This document shows, in pieces, positions 52,476 to 62,064 of a stretch of DNA of 64,000 nt; the stretch's first letter is position 1, and the number at the start of each line of letters is the position of its first letter. Made by a program: the position numbers and the translations under genes. Under the pieces are notes generated by a model that saw only the letters and a list, made by a program, of their open reading frames with translations, made no database searches and was not told the DNA's origin. The DNA is from Desulfonatronospira sp964577315 (lineage in GTDB: Bacteria; Desulfobacterota; Desulfovibrionia; Desulfovibrionales; Desulfonatronovibrionaceae): the NCBI GenBank assembly GCA_964577315.1, contig CAZNYT010000003.1:1-64000 (forward strand), read 5' to 3'.

Positions 52476-52548
52476 AGGTCCGAGGGTTCTGCAAACAGGC
52501 CTACGTCGCTCACACAGTTTACGCCCAGTTTGCAGAACCCTCGGACCT
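52476..52548. repeat. Perfect 21-bp inverted repeat with 31-base loop
   Basis: The arms 52476-52496 and 52528-52548 are exact complements over 21 bases (inner end GCAAAC/GTTTGC, outer end AGGTCC/GGACCT). It lies between the divergent pyrR and copA genes. It has no T run, so a terminator is unlikely; mobile-element origin, an integron-type recombination site or a BIME-like repeat are possibilities. Confidence 0.8.
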
Positions 52549-52689
52549 CGAGTACGAATTGCTGCCATAATAGTAAGGCTGTTTATAGAGCCATGGTCAC
52601 AGAACCAAATTTCCTTGTTAGGCTTTTTGGAAATCAGACCGGATAAAAAGTAAAAAACTTTTATATCTGTTTTTAAATCTGGGGTAAAC

Positions 52690-55221
52690 ATGTCAGTTAC
52701 AGAAAATGCGTCCCAACACGATAATCCTCAAGGATCCCGGGAAAACAGGATGCAGTCCGAAGGCCAGCCCAGATCTATTATTTTGAGGATAACCGGCATG
52801 TCGTGTGCTTCCTGCGTGCGGCGGGTGGAAAAGGCCCTGCTCAACGTGGAGGGAGTGCAAGATGCCAGTGTGAATCTTTCCACTGAGAGGGCCTCTGTGA
52901 ACGCAGCTGGCAATGTACAGCTGGAGAGCTTGATTAGTGCTGTGGAAAATATCGGGTTTCAAGCAGAGCCCGTGGAACAACAACATGTAACTCTGGGCAT
53001 TCAGGGAATGACTTGTGCCTCCTGTGTGCGTCGAGTGGAAAATGCCTTGCAGGATATACCCGGCGTGATTCAGGCCAATGTCAATTTGGCTACTGAACAG
53101 GCCCAGGTTACTTTTGCCGGGAGCGAGGACACCATCGAAACTCTGAAGCAGGCGATAAGGGACAGCGGATACCAGGTAACTGATCTGGGCAGGGAGCGTC
53201 AGAGCGTAGAGGATAGGGAAAGGGAAACCCGAAGCCAAGAGATGAAGCGCTTGATCCGGGATGTGGTTACTGGGGCCACGGTTACCACGGTGGTGCTTAT
53301 AGGGAGCATCCCCCATATGATCCCCATGTGGTCGGAATGGGTTCCAGAGGCTCTTAGCAATGTTTACGTCCTTTTGATTCTGGCCACTTATGTCCAGTTC
53401 ATCGCTGGATGGCGATTTTACCAGGGCAGCTACGCAACCCTGCGGCACGGCACAGCTGACATGAATGTGCTAGTGGCTATGGGTACCACTTCAGCATGGC
53501 TATATAGTGCAGGAATGACCTTGTTCCCGGATTTTTTGACCGGCTTGGGTTTTCCTTACCAGCTTTATTACGATGTAGCTACGGTAATTACTACCCTGAT
53601 CCTGGTTGGACGTCTCTTGGAAGCCCGGGCCAAAGGCCGGGCCTCAGAGGCCATTCGCCGCCTGATGGGCATGCAGGCTCGATCCGCCAGGGTGAAAAGG
53701 CAGGACCAGGAGATGGAGATCCCTGTGGAAGAAGTCCAGGTGGGAGATTTGGTACTGGTTCGTCCAGGAGAACGAATCCCGGTGGATGGAGAGGTAATAA
53801 GGGGGAGCTCCAGCATTGACGAGTCCATGTTGACTGGGGAAAGCCTGCCGGTTTTCAAGCAGGCCGGGGACGAGGTTATCGGAGGTACTATCAATAAGGT
53901 GGGAAGCTTGGAATTTCGTGCTACCAAAGTAGGACGAGAAACTGCCTTGGCCAGGATTATTCAACTGGTGGAACAGGCCCAGGGCTCCAAGGCTCCCATC
54001 CAGAGATTGGTCGATGTTATCGCAGCCTATTTTGTTCCGGCTGTGGTCTCAGTAGCTGTCCTGAGCTTCATAGTTTGGTCCATTTTTGGGCCGGAACCAC
54101 AGCTTACCTTTGCTCTAACCACTTTTATCGCGGTTCTTATTATAGCTTGTCCTTGTGCCCTGGGACTGGCCACTCCCACCGCAATCATGGTGGGTACGGG
54201 TAAGGGCGCAGAAAACGGCATTCTCATCAAGAGCGCCGAAACCTTGCAATTAACTCACCGTTTACAAGCAGTGGTGTTGGACAAAACAGGCACTCTCACC
54301 CGAGGAGAACCGGAAGTTACTGATGTACTGACAGACGAGGGCTTGGATGCAAGTGAACTCTTGCGTTTGGTGGCCTCAATAGAAAAAGGGTCCGAACACC
54401 CCCTGGGGGAAGCGATTGTGCGCAAGGCCCGGGAACAGGGATTGAAATTGAGTGATCCTGAATCTTTCCAAGCGGTTCCAGGCCACGGCGTACTGGCAAG
54501 CATAGAAGGAAAAGAAATTCTGGCGGGCAATCTGCGCCTGATGCAGGAATACGGCATCGATGTTTCAGTTTGGCAGGACAGGGCTAAGGAATTGGCCAAT
54601 GAAGGTAAAACCCCCATGTATGTGGCCCAAAACGGTCTTTTGTCAGCCCTGGTAGCAGTGACGGATCCTTTAAAGGAGACCTCGCTCGAAGCAGTACAAG
54701 CCATGCAGCGTATGGGGCTGGAAGTGATCATGGTAACCGGGGATAATCGCAGCACTGCCGAAGCAATCGGTAAACAGCTGGGGATAGACCGAATATTTCC
54801 GGAAGTTTTACCTCAGGACAAGGCAAATTACGTGGCTCATTTGCAAGCAGAGGGGCGGAAAGTGGCCATGGTAGGCGACGGGATTAACGATGCTCCAGCC
54901 CTGGCTCAAGCTGATGTGGGCATTGCCATCGGAACCGGCACGGATATAGCCATGGAAACCTCGGACATAACCTTAATGCGCGGAGATTTGCGTACTGTAC
55001 CCACAGCTATCAGCCTCTCTCGGGCCACAACTCGCACAATTTGGCAGAATCTTTTCTGGGCCTTTTTCTATAACGTGGTACTTATTCCTGTAGCTGCAGG
55101 AGCGCTGTATCCGGTTTACGGCTTGCTTTTGAACCCTATGCTGGCTGGTGCTGCTATGGCTGTGAGCTCAGTCTCCGTGGTTACCAACAGCCTCAGGTTA
55201 CGTTACTTCAAGCCGCTTTAA
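52690..55221 (+). CDS. copA: Copper-exporting P1B-type ATPase CopA
   Basis: P1B-1 ATPase of 843 residues. Two N-terminal metal-binding domains each have the CxxC site (GMSCASC near residue 38 and GMTCASC near residue 107). The membrane CPC motif is in IIACPCALGLATPT, the phosphorylation site is VLDKTGTLTRGEP, the HP locus is GSEHPLGE, and the hinge is GDGINDAPAL. It pumps Cu(I) out of the cytoplasm. No copper regulator or chaperone gene is adjacent. A hairpin repeat lies in its upstream region. Confidence 0.96.
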   Translation: MSVTENASQHDNPQGSRENRMQSEGQPRSIILRITGMSCASCVRRVEKALLNVEGVQDASVNLSTERASVNAAGNVQLESLISAVENIGFQAEPVEQQHVTLGIQGMTCASCVRRVENALQDIPGVIQANVNLATEQAQVTFAGSEDTIETLKQAIRDSGYQVTDLGRERQSVEDRERETRSQEMKRLIRDVVTGATVTTVVLIGSIPHMIPMWSEWVPEALSNVYVLLILATYVQFIAGWRFYQGSYATLRHGTADMNVLVAMGTTSAWLYSAGMTLFPDFLTGLGFPYQLYYDVATVITTLILVGRLLEARAKGRASEAIRRLMGMQARSARVKRQDQEMEIPVEEVQVGDLVLVRPGERIPVDGEVIRGSSSIDESMLTGESLPVFKQAGDEVIGGTINKVGSLEFRATKVGRETALARIIQLVEQAQGSKAPIQRLVDVIAAYFVPAVVSVAVLSFIVWSIFGPEPQLTFALTTFIAVLIIACPCALGLATPTAIMVGTGKGAENGILIKSAETLQLTHRLQAVVLDKTGTLTRGEPEVTDVLTDEGLDASELLRLVASIEKGSEHPLGEAIVRKAREQGLKLSDPESFQAVPGHGVLASIEGKEILAGNLRLMQEYGIDVSVWQDRAKELANEGKTPMYVAQNGLLSALVAVTDPLKETSLEAVQAMQRMGLEVIMVTGDNRSTAEAIGKQLGIDRIFPEVLPQDKANYVAHLQAEGRKVAMVGDGINDAPALAQADVGIAIGTGTDIAMETSDITLMRGDLRTVPTAISLSRATTRTIWQNLFWAFFYNVVLIPVAAGALYPVYGLLLNPMLAGAAMAVSSVSVVTNSLRLRYFKPL

Positions 55222-55388
55222 GCAAACAAGCAAAGAAATTGACAAAGTTTTATAAAAAAGGCTTGCTTTTCTGTTTGCCATTAATTATTTTGCCCAGAGG
55301 TGGTGTTTATCAGTTTTTGTGAACAGGCTGAAATGGAGCAGCTTGGGCTGATGAGCTTTGTTTTTTAATTTTTGAGGAGCATTTTTTT

Positions 55389-55643
55389 ATGACTAACTTG
55401 TATGTGGGGAATCTGCCTTGGAGTACTACCGAGTCCCAACTTCGCAATCTTTTTGCAGAGTATGGCGAGGTGAGTTCGGCAAAAATTATCGAAGACCGGG
55501 AAACAGGACGCTCCCGTGGTTTTGGATTTGTGGAGATGGAAACAGGCGCTGAGGAAGCCATTCAGAGCTTAAACGGCAAAGATTTCGGTGGGCGCAGCAT
55601 CAAGGTCAACGTGGCCAAGCCCAAGCGAGAGGCTCGTTTTTAA
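55389..55643 (+). CDS. RRM-type RNA-binding protein
   Basis: Protein of 84 residues consisting of a single RNA recognition motif. RNP-2 is LYVGNLPW and RNP-1 is SRGFGFVEM. Such proteins occur in cyanobacteria and Desulfovibrionales, are often cold-inducible, and bind single-stranded RNA. The 167-base 5' leader is AT-rich, and TTGAGGAGC lies 12 bases before the ATG. A strong bidirectional terminator follows. Confidence 0.94.
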   Translation: MTNLYVGNLPWSTTESQLRNLFAEYGEVSSAKIIEDRETGRSRGFGFVEMETGAEEAIQSLNGKDFGGRSIKVNVAKPKREARF

Positions 55644-55663
55644 CCACAAGATTCTAAAGCTTT

Positions 55664-55699
55664 AAAAAACCATCCCGGTAAATACCGGGATGGTTTTTT
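55664..55699. terminator. Bidirectional rho-independent terminator
   Basis: The arms at 55664-55680 and 55683-55699 are complementary over 17 bases (GC part CCATCCCGG), with T runs in both directions. It separates the RRM gene from the small gene on the opposite strand. Confidence 0.9.
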
Positions 55700-55710
55700 A
55701 ACGACAATAA

Positions 55711-55929
55711 TTAGGGGTGAAGCATTTTCATACAGGTTCTTATTTGCAATTCTTTAAGGATTACTTCTTCGTAGTTGTTTTGAAAGCTAGGTCCCTTATA
55801 AATTTCATCTTCAGCGTATTTTTCCAAAAATTGACTTTCCTCCCAAAAGTCCAAAAGTTCTTCAGTTCCCAATATTTTAACTTGCTCTTCCAAAGGATAA
55901 CTATCCGGGGTGCGTAAAAAATAAGCCAT
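55711..55929 (-). CDS. Small acidic protein of unknown function
   Basis: Protein of 72 residues, acidic, with Glu-rich helices (LEEQVKILGTEELLDFWEES) and one Cys near the C terminus. I recognise no family. AGGAGGAT lies about 12 bases before the ATG and the gene ends at the shared terminator, which supports it as real. No functional neighbours. Confidence 0.7.
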   Translation of the reverse strand: MAYFLRTPDSYPLEEQVKILGTEELLDFWEESQFLEKYAEDEIYKGPSFQNNYEEVILKELQIRTCMKMLHP

Positions 55930-56451
55930 TAGTAAAGGTATCCTCCTATGATTGTTTCTTGGTTCAACAACGAGGAAATCAATGTTGAACTGACCTATAA
56001 CTTAAAAATATGTTAACCACAATCTGTTTTTTTGGCAACATTTTTTAGGCTTGAAAAAATCGGGAAAAAGATTTAGCCAAAATCTGGCTTCAGCTAGATA
56101 AAAGAGACTTGTTTTCAGGTGCAGATATGTTATTTATTCCGGTATGTTATGTATAATAATTTTTTGAGCCCGATGCAAATATTTACCAGGTCTTTTGGGT
56201 ATGCCGCTTATCCGGCTTACGCTTTGCTAGGCTCGGCTTACTACCCTGCACCTACCTGAGCAATCGTATTCACAAGCGCTTTTAAAAATACCATTACCCA
56301 AAATAGTGCAGGGCATCCAATACAAGACTTATTGCCCAAAAAAGCTGACGAGAGCCTCCTGGGAGAAGCATACAAAAAGATTCCTTGAAGCTTTTTGCAA
56401 GCGCAGGGAGTAATTACAACCCAATAAACTTTCTTCGGTTCGGGACAGAGA
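55930..56451. other. Intergenic region upstream of mfd
   Basis: No credible gene; the 75-codon frame at 56241-56468 minus overlaps the mfd start and is dismissed. The middle has a GC-rich patch with repeated GCTTA/GGCTTAC units near 56200-56240 that can form hairpins (GCCGCTTATCCGGC). A TATAAT at 56152-56157 could be part of a promoter toward mfd, but its -35 is poor. Confidence 0.45.
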
Positions 56452-59400
56452 TTGTTCATAGATTCCAATTTAAAAAAAGAAATTCAAAGTTTAGGTACCA
56501 AAAGCCAACATATCCACATTTATAAATCCGGAGCGGCCACACAGGTTTATCTAGCCGAATACCTCCGAAACCACGGCCACAACGTGGTATTAATTCTTCC
56601 TCCCCACCTGGATACCCAAGAATACTCCTTATTGGCAGATATCTTTGCTCACCAGGGCAGTATCAAACCTAATTTCTGGGAGGAGTCCTGGTTTTTCCTC
56701 CCTTCCCTGGGACAGAAAAACAGTAGCACCTGGGGAAAGATTTGGACCAACCTGTTCGGGATCCTTCAAAAATCCAATACCGCCACCGTAGTACCCGCGG
56801 ATACCTTGCTTTATTATCTCCCGACCACCCATCTGGTGCGGGACACTTTTTTATTGCTTATGCCCGGAGAAGAGATAAATCCGGACACCATTTTGGACAA
56901 GCTCGTGTCCTGGGGTTATACCAGGGCTTTTACGGTTACTTCTCCCGGAGAAATTGCTTTACGCGGGGATATTTTGGATGTCTTCCCACCGGGATACCAA
57001 TCTCCGGTGCGCATGGATTTTTTCGGAGACCATCTGGAAAGTATCAGGACCTTTGAGCCTCTTACACAGAGGTCCATTCAGGACCTGGAAGAGTGTTTAA
57101 TTATGCCGGTGGCTGCCTGCATAGCAGAAGAGGAATTGATGCGCGGCGCCCGGGAAAAGGCTGATTACCTAAGATCCATCGGGGAGATAAATCCCGCTTT
57201 TCGACAAAACTTGGAAAAGAAACTGGAAAATGGTTCCCGGGATTATCCCTGCGGTCTCTTTTATTCCCAACCGGGATGCATGGCAGATTTTCTTCCTGGG
57301 GATGCCTACTATTTGCTTGTGGACTCCGCACGGATCAGAACCACCCTAGAGGAGGAGGAATGGAAGCTTAAACAATGGAGCGAAGATCAAGGTTATCCTG
57401 AAAAATACATTTTTCAGCCAACTTCCAGGGCTAGGAGCTTGTGGCAGAATAAGTCCCAGATAATTTTTGACAGGCTGGTAATGGGACAAAAAACTTCCGG
57501 ATTGGATTTGTGGGAGAAGGAGATCAAAAACTTCTCGGATATTTTTTGGAAACCACAGGAAACTCGCCGTCCCTGGCCCACTTTCGTACAGGCCTTACAT
57601 GATTGGAAAAAAACTGCCAACCAAGTAATTTTGGCTTTTAATACCCCAAAATCCAGGGAGAAATTTTTCAAGGCCATAGAAAACGAAGGGCTGGAGCTGG
57701 AGACGGATTACAGACCAGAAAAGCCCGGCTTGTTCGCTTTAGTGGTGGGGCTGGGGACCGGGAAACACATGGTATGGAACCATGTGTATCTCCTGGGAGA
57801 GGATGTGATTCAGCCCGGAAAGAGACAGAAGACATCTACCTCGCAACAAAAGTTTGCTGGGATTTCCAGGGTGGATGAGATCCAAGCCGGTGATTTGCTG
57901 GTGCATCGCGATTACGGGCTGGGCCGTTTTGAAGGCCTGGAAAGAATCAGCACCGATACCTCGGCAAATGATTATCTACTCCTTCGTTATGCCAACGATG
58001 ACAAGCTTTATATCCCTGTGGATCGTTTTGGGCTGGTTCAAAAATATAAAGGTCCAGAGGGAGCTAACCCAGCTTTGGATAAGTTGGGCGGGTCCGGATG
58101 GTCCAAAACCAAGGACAGGGCGCGCAAGGCCATCAAGAAAATCGCCCGAGACTTGGTAAATATGTACGCTTACCGCAGGGTGGCCAAGGGGTATAACTAT
58201 CATCCCCTGGGAGAAATGTATCAAGAGTTTGTGAATACTTTTGGTTTTGAGGAAACCCCGGACCAGGAACAGGCGATCAAAGAGGTGATGGATGATATGG
58301 AGAGCCCGGAACCCATGGACCGCCTGGTATGCGGTGATGTGGGATTCGGAAAAACCGAAGTAGCTATGCGGGCGGCTTTCAGGGCAGTCATGGACGGTAA
58401 GCAAGTGGCCATGTTATGCCCCACAACTGTCCTGGCAGAACAACATTACGTGAACTTCATGCAGAGGATGCAGGATTTTGCAGTTAATGTCCGCATGTTG
58501 AGCCGTTTTGTTCCTCGCAGCAGGCAGAAGACTATTCTGGAAGCAACCAAGAGGGGAGAGGTGGATATCCTGATAGGAACTCACAGGCTTCTTTCCCAAG
58601 ATGTGGTTATACCTAAGCTTGCCCTCTTGATCCTGGATGAAGAACAAAGATTCGGAGTCCGGCATAAGGAAAAGCTGAAGGAATTTAGGCAAAATATTGA
58701 CGTGCTAACTTTGACCGCTACTCCTATTCCCAGGACTCTTCAATTGTCCATTTCCGGAATACGAACCTTGAGCGTGATAGAAACCCCTCCCCAGGATCGT
58801 AAACCTGTTGAGAGTTCCTTGATAGAGAAGGATAAAACTTTCCTGCAAAGCGCCTTGCGCAGGGAGTTGGACAGGAAAGGCCAGGTATTTTGGGTCTATA
58901 ACCGAGTCCAGGGATTAGATAGGGTACTTGAATATGTTCAAAATTTAGTCCCTGAGGCCAGGGTAGCCAAAGCCCACGGACAAATGCCTGAAAAAGATCT
59001 GGAAGAGACCATGCATAAGTTCTGGCATCATGAAATCGATGTACTGGTCTGTACGGCTATTATTGAATCCGGGCTGGATTTTCCCAGGGCCAATACCCTG
59101 ATAGTGGATCAGGCCCAAACTTTCGGCTTGGGGCAATTGTACCAATTAAGGGGCAGGGTGGGTAGATCAGAGGAACAGGCTTATGCCTATTTTATGGTGC
59201 CCTCGGTGAACCAGCTTCCGGAGCAAACCAAAAAACGCATGCAAATCATTTTGGACATGGATTATTTGGGGGCAGGTTTTCAGCTGGCCATGGAGGACTT
59301 AAGATTGAGAGGGGCAGGGAATATTTTAGGGGAAGTTCAGTCGGGACAAATAGGCAAAGTAGGCCTAGATCTGTTTTTGGAGATGTTGCAGGAGGAGGTC

Positions 59401-59889
59401 GGGAAATTAAAAGGGGAGGAGGATACCTCGCACAAGGATCTAGAGATCAATATCGGTTTTTCGGCTTTCATTCCAGAGGACTATATCCCGGACCCATCAG
59501 AGCGGCTGAAGTATTACCGCATATTTTCTGCATGCACCAGCGGTGAAGACTTCGACCAGATTGCCCAGGAGCTTAAAGACCGATTCGGAAACTTACCCCA
59601 AGAGTTGCAAAATTTCATTCAAGTGTTAAAAATCAAACATGCCCTGAAACCTCTTGGGCCGGAAAGGGCGGATTTCCTGAACAATAAGCTCTCCATAGAA
59701 TGGGGAAGTGATGCTGGGAAATTGAACCCGGATAACCTTGTAAGTTGGGTGGAGCAAAACAAGGATTTTGCCAGGCTGGTGCCTCCGTCCAAATTGGAGT
59801 TGCGTTTGACCGAGAATCCAACTATATATGCATTTTTGGAAGAAATGCATAGAGTTGTACATGACTTGAGCCGGAATATAACCTCGTGA
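56452..59889 (+). CDS. mfd: Transcription-repair coupling factor Mfd
   Basis: Protein of 1145 residues, full length. It has a UvrB-like N-terminal module, an RNA polymerase-interaction domain (VHRDYGLGRFEGLERI) and a RecG-like translocase with Walker A CGDVGFGKTEVA, Walker B LLILDEEQRFGVRHKEK and motif TATPIPRTL. The C-terminal D7-type domain is present. It removes stalled polymerase and recruits UvrA. The start is TTG 56452. It leads the tightly packed run with the parvulins, rodZ and recO. Confidence 0.96.
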   Translation: MFIDSNLKKEIQSLGTKSQHIHIYKSGAATQVYLAEYLRNHGHNVVLILPPHLDTQEYSLLADIFAHQGSIKPNFWEESWFFLPSLGQKNSSTWGKIWTNLFGILQKSNTATVVPADTLLYYLPTTHLVRDTFLLLMPGEEINPDTILDKLVSWGYTRAFTVTSPGEIALRGDILDVFPPGYQSPVRMDFFGDHLESIRTFEPLTQRSIQDLEECLIMPVAACIAEEELMRGAREKADYLRSIGEINPAFRQNLEKKLENGSRDYPCGLFYSQPGCMADFLPGDAYYLLVDSARIRTTLEEEEWKLKQWSEDQGYPEKYIFQPTSRARSLWQNKSQIIFDRLVMGQKTSGLDLWEKEIKNFSDIFWKPQETRRPWPTFVQALHDWKKTANQVILAFNTPKSREKFFKAIENEGLELETDYRPEKPGLFALVVGLGTGKHMVWNHVYLLGEDVIQPGKRQKTSTSQQKFAGISRVDEIQAGDLLVHRDYGLGRFEGLERISTDTSANDYLLLRYANDDKLYIPVDRFGLVQKYKGPEGANPALDKLGGSGWSKTKDRARKAIKKIARDLVNMYAYRRVAKGYNYHPLGEMYQEFVNTFGFEETPDQEQAIKEVMDDMESPEPMDRLVCGDVGFGKTEVAMRAAFRAVMDGKQVAMLCPTTVLAEQHYVNFMQRMQDFAVNVRMLSRFVPRSRQKTILEATKRGEVDILIGTHRLLSQDVVIPKLALLILDEEQRFGVRHKEKLKEFRQNIDVLTLTATPIPRTLQLSISGIRTLSVIETPPQDRKPVESSLIEKDKTFLQSALRRELDRKGQVFWVYNRVQGLDRVLEYVQNLVPEARVAKAHGQMPEKDLEETMHKFWHHEIDVLVCTAIIESGLDFPRANTLIVDQAQTFGLGQLYQLRGRVGRSEEQAYAYFMVPSVNQLPEQTKKRMQIILDMDYLGAGFQLAMEDLRLRGAGNILGEVQSGQIGKVGLDLFLEMLQEEVGKLKGEEDTSHKDLEINIGFSAFIPEDYIPDPSERLKYYRIFSACTSGEDFDQIAQELKDRFGNLPQELQNFIQVLKIKHALKPLGPERADFLNNKLSIEWGSDAGKLNPDNLVSWVEQNKDFARLVPPSKLELRLTENPTIYAFLEEMHRVVHDLSRNITS

Positions 59890-59914
59890 AACTATAAAGT
59901 ATTCTTCTTCATAA

Positions 59915-60868
59915 ATGTTAATTAAATTTATCAGGTTTTGGTTGGCAGTCCATATTATTGTCTTTTTCGGTTTCATCCTGGGTTGCGCCAATGAATCAGA
60001 ACAAGAAGGCGTGGTTGCCAGAGTAAATGATCATCCCATTTACCTGGATGAACTGGAAACAGAGCACGATGCGCGCTATTTTCGGTGGTCCAGGGAATTG
60101 CCTGAGGACCTGGAAGAGATAAAGTCTTCTTACGGTAAGATTCTTTTGGATAAGATAGTTCAAAATTTGATAAAACAAGAGATGCATGAGAGAGGTCTCC
60201 ACGTTTCTGAAGAGGAAGTTCAAAAAAAGGAACAAAGGATCCGCGAAGATTATCCAGATGGGGCTTTTGAAAAGGTATTGATAGAAGAATCCATAAATAT
60301 CGACACCTGGCGGAAAAACCTAGAGCAGGGTTTGATTTGGGAGAAATTCACCCAAGAAATACTAAAGCCCAAGATAAAATTGGACGGAGAGGAGATTGCG
60401 GAATACTACCGTGCCCACATGGAAGATTTCTTTATTCCGGCAAGGATTGTTTTCGTTCACTTTGCTTCTCAAGATGAAAAATTAATCCAGGAAGCCCTGG
60501 ATTTTTTCTCAGAAAAGAAGAGTGTTTCAGAAGCCAAGGAACGTTTCCCCGAGGTAACCATAGGACGTTATGAAATGCGTCAGGATCAATTGCCCCATGA
60601 TCTTGCCGGAGACTTGAAGGTGTTAAGCTCTGGTGAATATAGCCGGATAAAAGAAGCCAACCAAGACATCAAGTACTCGGTTTACGTTCTGGATCGCAAG
60701 GAAAGCACCTTGCTCAAGCCACACCAAGTATACGATATAATTAGAAGCAGGTTGGAAGAAGATAAAATGCGGGAGGCTTTTCACTCCTGGCTGGAAGAAG
60801 CTGTTGCCAGCGCCAGGATAGAAATAAACCCTACATTGTCTGAAACAATGGATTTTAATGACCAATAA
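59915..60868 (+). CDS. SurA/parvulin-like lipoprotein
   Basis: Lipoprotein of 317 residues. The signal ends at lipobox FILGCANES. The N-terminal SurA/PrsA-type chaperone region follows (VVARVNDHPIYLDELE). The parvulin domain is shortened and degenerate; the usual catalytic His and aromatic pattern is not clear. It is therefore likely a periplasmic, membrane-attached chaperone rather than an active isomerase. It begins 25 bases after mfd and precedes a soluble SurA. Confidence 0.82.
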   Translation: MLIKFIRFWLAVHIIVFFGFILGCANESEQEGVVARVNDHPIYLDELETEHDARYFRWSRELPEDLEEIKSSYGKILLDKIVQNLIKQEMHERGLHVSEEEVQKKEQRIREDYPDGAFEKVLIEESINIDTWRKNLEQGLIWEKFTQEILKPKIKLDGEEIAEYYRAHMEDFFIPARIVFVHFASQDEKLIQEALDFFSEKKSVSEAKERFPEVTIGRYEMRQDQLPHDLAGDLKVLSSGEYSRIKEANQDIKYSVYVLDRKESTLLKPHQVYDIIRSRLEEDKMREAFHSWLEEAVASARIEINPTLSETMDFNDQ

Positions 60869-60992
60869 TTATTTCTTGTAAGTAGTAATTCAACATGGTC
60901 ATTCTCCACATAGGTCTTATAAAGGTGAAGATAAGCCTCGTTAACCAGGAAAAATCATGTCAGGTCAATCCTGTTAAAACTTTTGATATTTT

Positions 60993-61931
60993 ATGATGAA
61001 GAAAATCCTTTTTATTATTCTTATTTTAACTCCATTATTGTGTTGGGACGAATTAGAAGCTAACACCGCGGTAAACAGGATTGTAGCCCACGTTAACGGT
61101 GAAAGCATAACCCTTTACGAATTACAGAATAGAGCAGAGATGTTTTTGGGAGTATTGGAGGGAGGATCATTGGAAGACTTGCCTCCGGAACAAAGGAATG
61201 AAACCAAAAAACATGTCCTAGATCAAATGATCAACGATATCCTTATTCGCCAGGAGGCCCAGAGATACCAAATCCATGTATCAGATAGGGATATTGATCA
61301 ACATATCCAAAGAGTCCGGGAAAACAACAATCTAGACGAGGAAGAATTTGAGGAGCGCCTCGGGCAACAGGGACTAACTCTGCAGGATTACAAGGATCAG
61401 ATCCGGGACTCCATGCTCAGGCAAAGGGTTTTGAACATGATGGTGCAAAGAAAGACCATGGTTACTCAAGAGGATATCAAGGAGTTCTACCAAGCCAATA
61501 AAGAGGATTTTGAGCAAGAAAGAAAGGTGCATCTGCAAGCCATTGTTGTGCCCAAGTTCGAAAAGGCCCAAGAGTTATGGGATCAGATCCAGGATGGAGA
61601 ATATACCTTCGAGGAGGCTGCTCAAAAATATTCCCAGGGTACTGCAGCAGCACAAGGCGGTGATATGGGGTTTGTGCGATGGGATCGGTTGGCATCTGAA
61701 TGGAAGGAGGTTTTAAAGGAAATCGATCCCCAGGAGATGAGCGAACCTTTTGCCACTAGGGGAGGCGGGGCTTTGTTGAGGGTTAAGGAAGAACATTCTG
61801 CCGGTGTTGTGCCCCTGGAGGAGGTAGAAGACGAAATTCGAGATGAGTTGTTTGACCAAAAACTGGAAAAAAGGTTTGAGGAATACATCCAGGGGTTGCG
61901 CGAAGAAGCAATAATAGACATCCGTTACTAA
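60993..61931 (+). CDS. surA: Periplasmic peptidyl-prolyl isomerase SurA
   Basis: Protein of 312 residues. The signal peptide (KKILFIILILTPLLCWDELEANT) is followed by the SurA N domain (NRIVAHVNGESITLYELQ) and one parvulin domain (about residues 170-270: LQAIVVPKFEKAQELW, AAAQGGDMGFVRWDRL). It helps outer-membrane proteins fold. E. coli SurA has two parvulin domains; this has one, as in many Desulfobacterota. The ATG has no visible Shine-Dalgarno, so translation may rely on coupling or a different start. Confidence 0.87.
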   Translation: MMKKILFIILILTPLLCWDELEANTAVNRIVAHVNGESITLYELQNRAEMFLGVLEGGSLEDLPPEQRNETKKHVLDQMINDILIRQEAQRYQIHVSDRDIDQHIQRVRENNNLDEEEFEERLGQQGLTLQDYKDQIRDSMLRQRVLNMMVQRKTMVTQEDIKEFYQANKEDFEQERKVHLQAIVVPKFEKAQELWDQIQDGEYTFEEAAQKYSQGTAAAQGGDMGFVRWDRLASEWKEVLKEIDPQEMSEPFATRGGGALLRVKEEHSAGVVPLEEVEDEIRDELFDQKLEKRFEEYIQGLREEAIIDIRY

Positions 61932-62064
61932 TTGAGATCAGGAACATTTTTTGATTGAGAAGATTTTGTTGGAATATTGGTTTGTACCCATCTTGGGTAT
62001 AAACCACGTCCATGTAGTAACTGATATAGCCCCGGGATAACCTGGATGTTCCTGGAGATGGTTT

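Noticed and set aside
52693..53448. 251-codon minus-strand frame within copA
   Set aside because: A shadow of copA; no start signal and no family.
56241..56468. 75-codon minus-strand frame before mfd
   Set aside because: It overlaps the mfd start, lacks a ribosome site, and its Cys-rich composition is not matched to any family I know.
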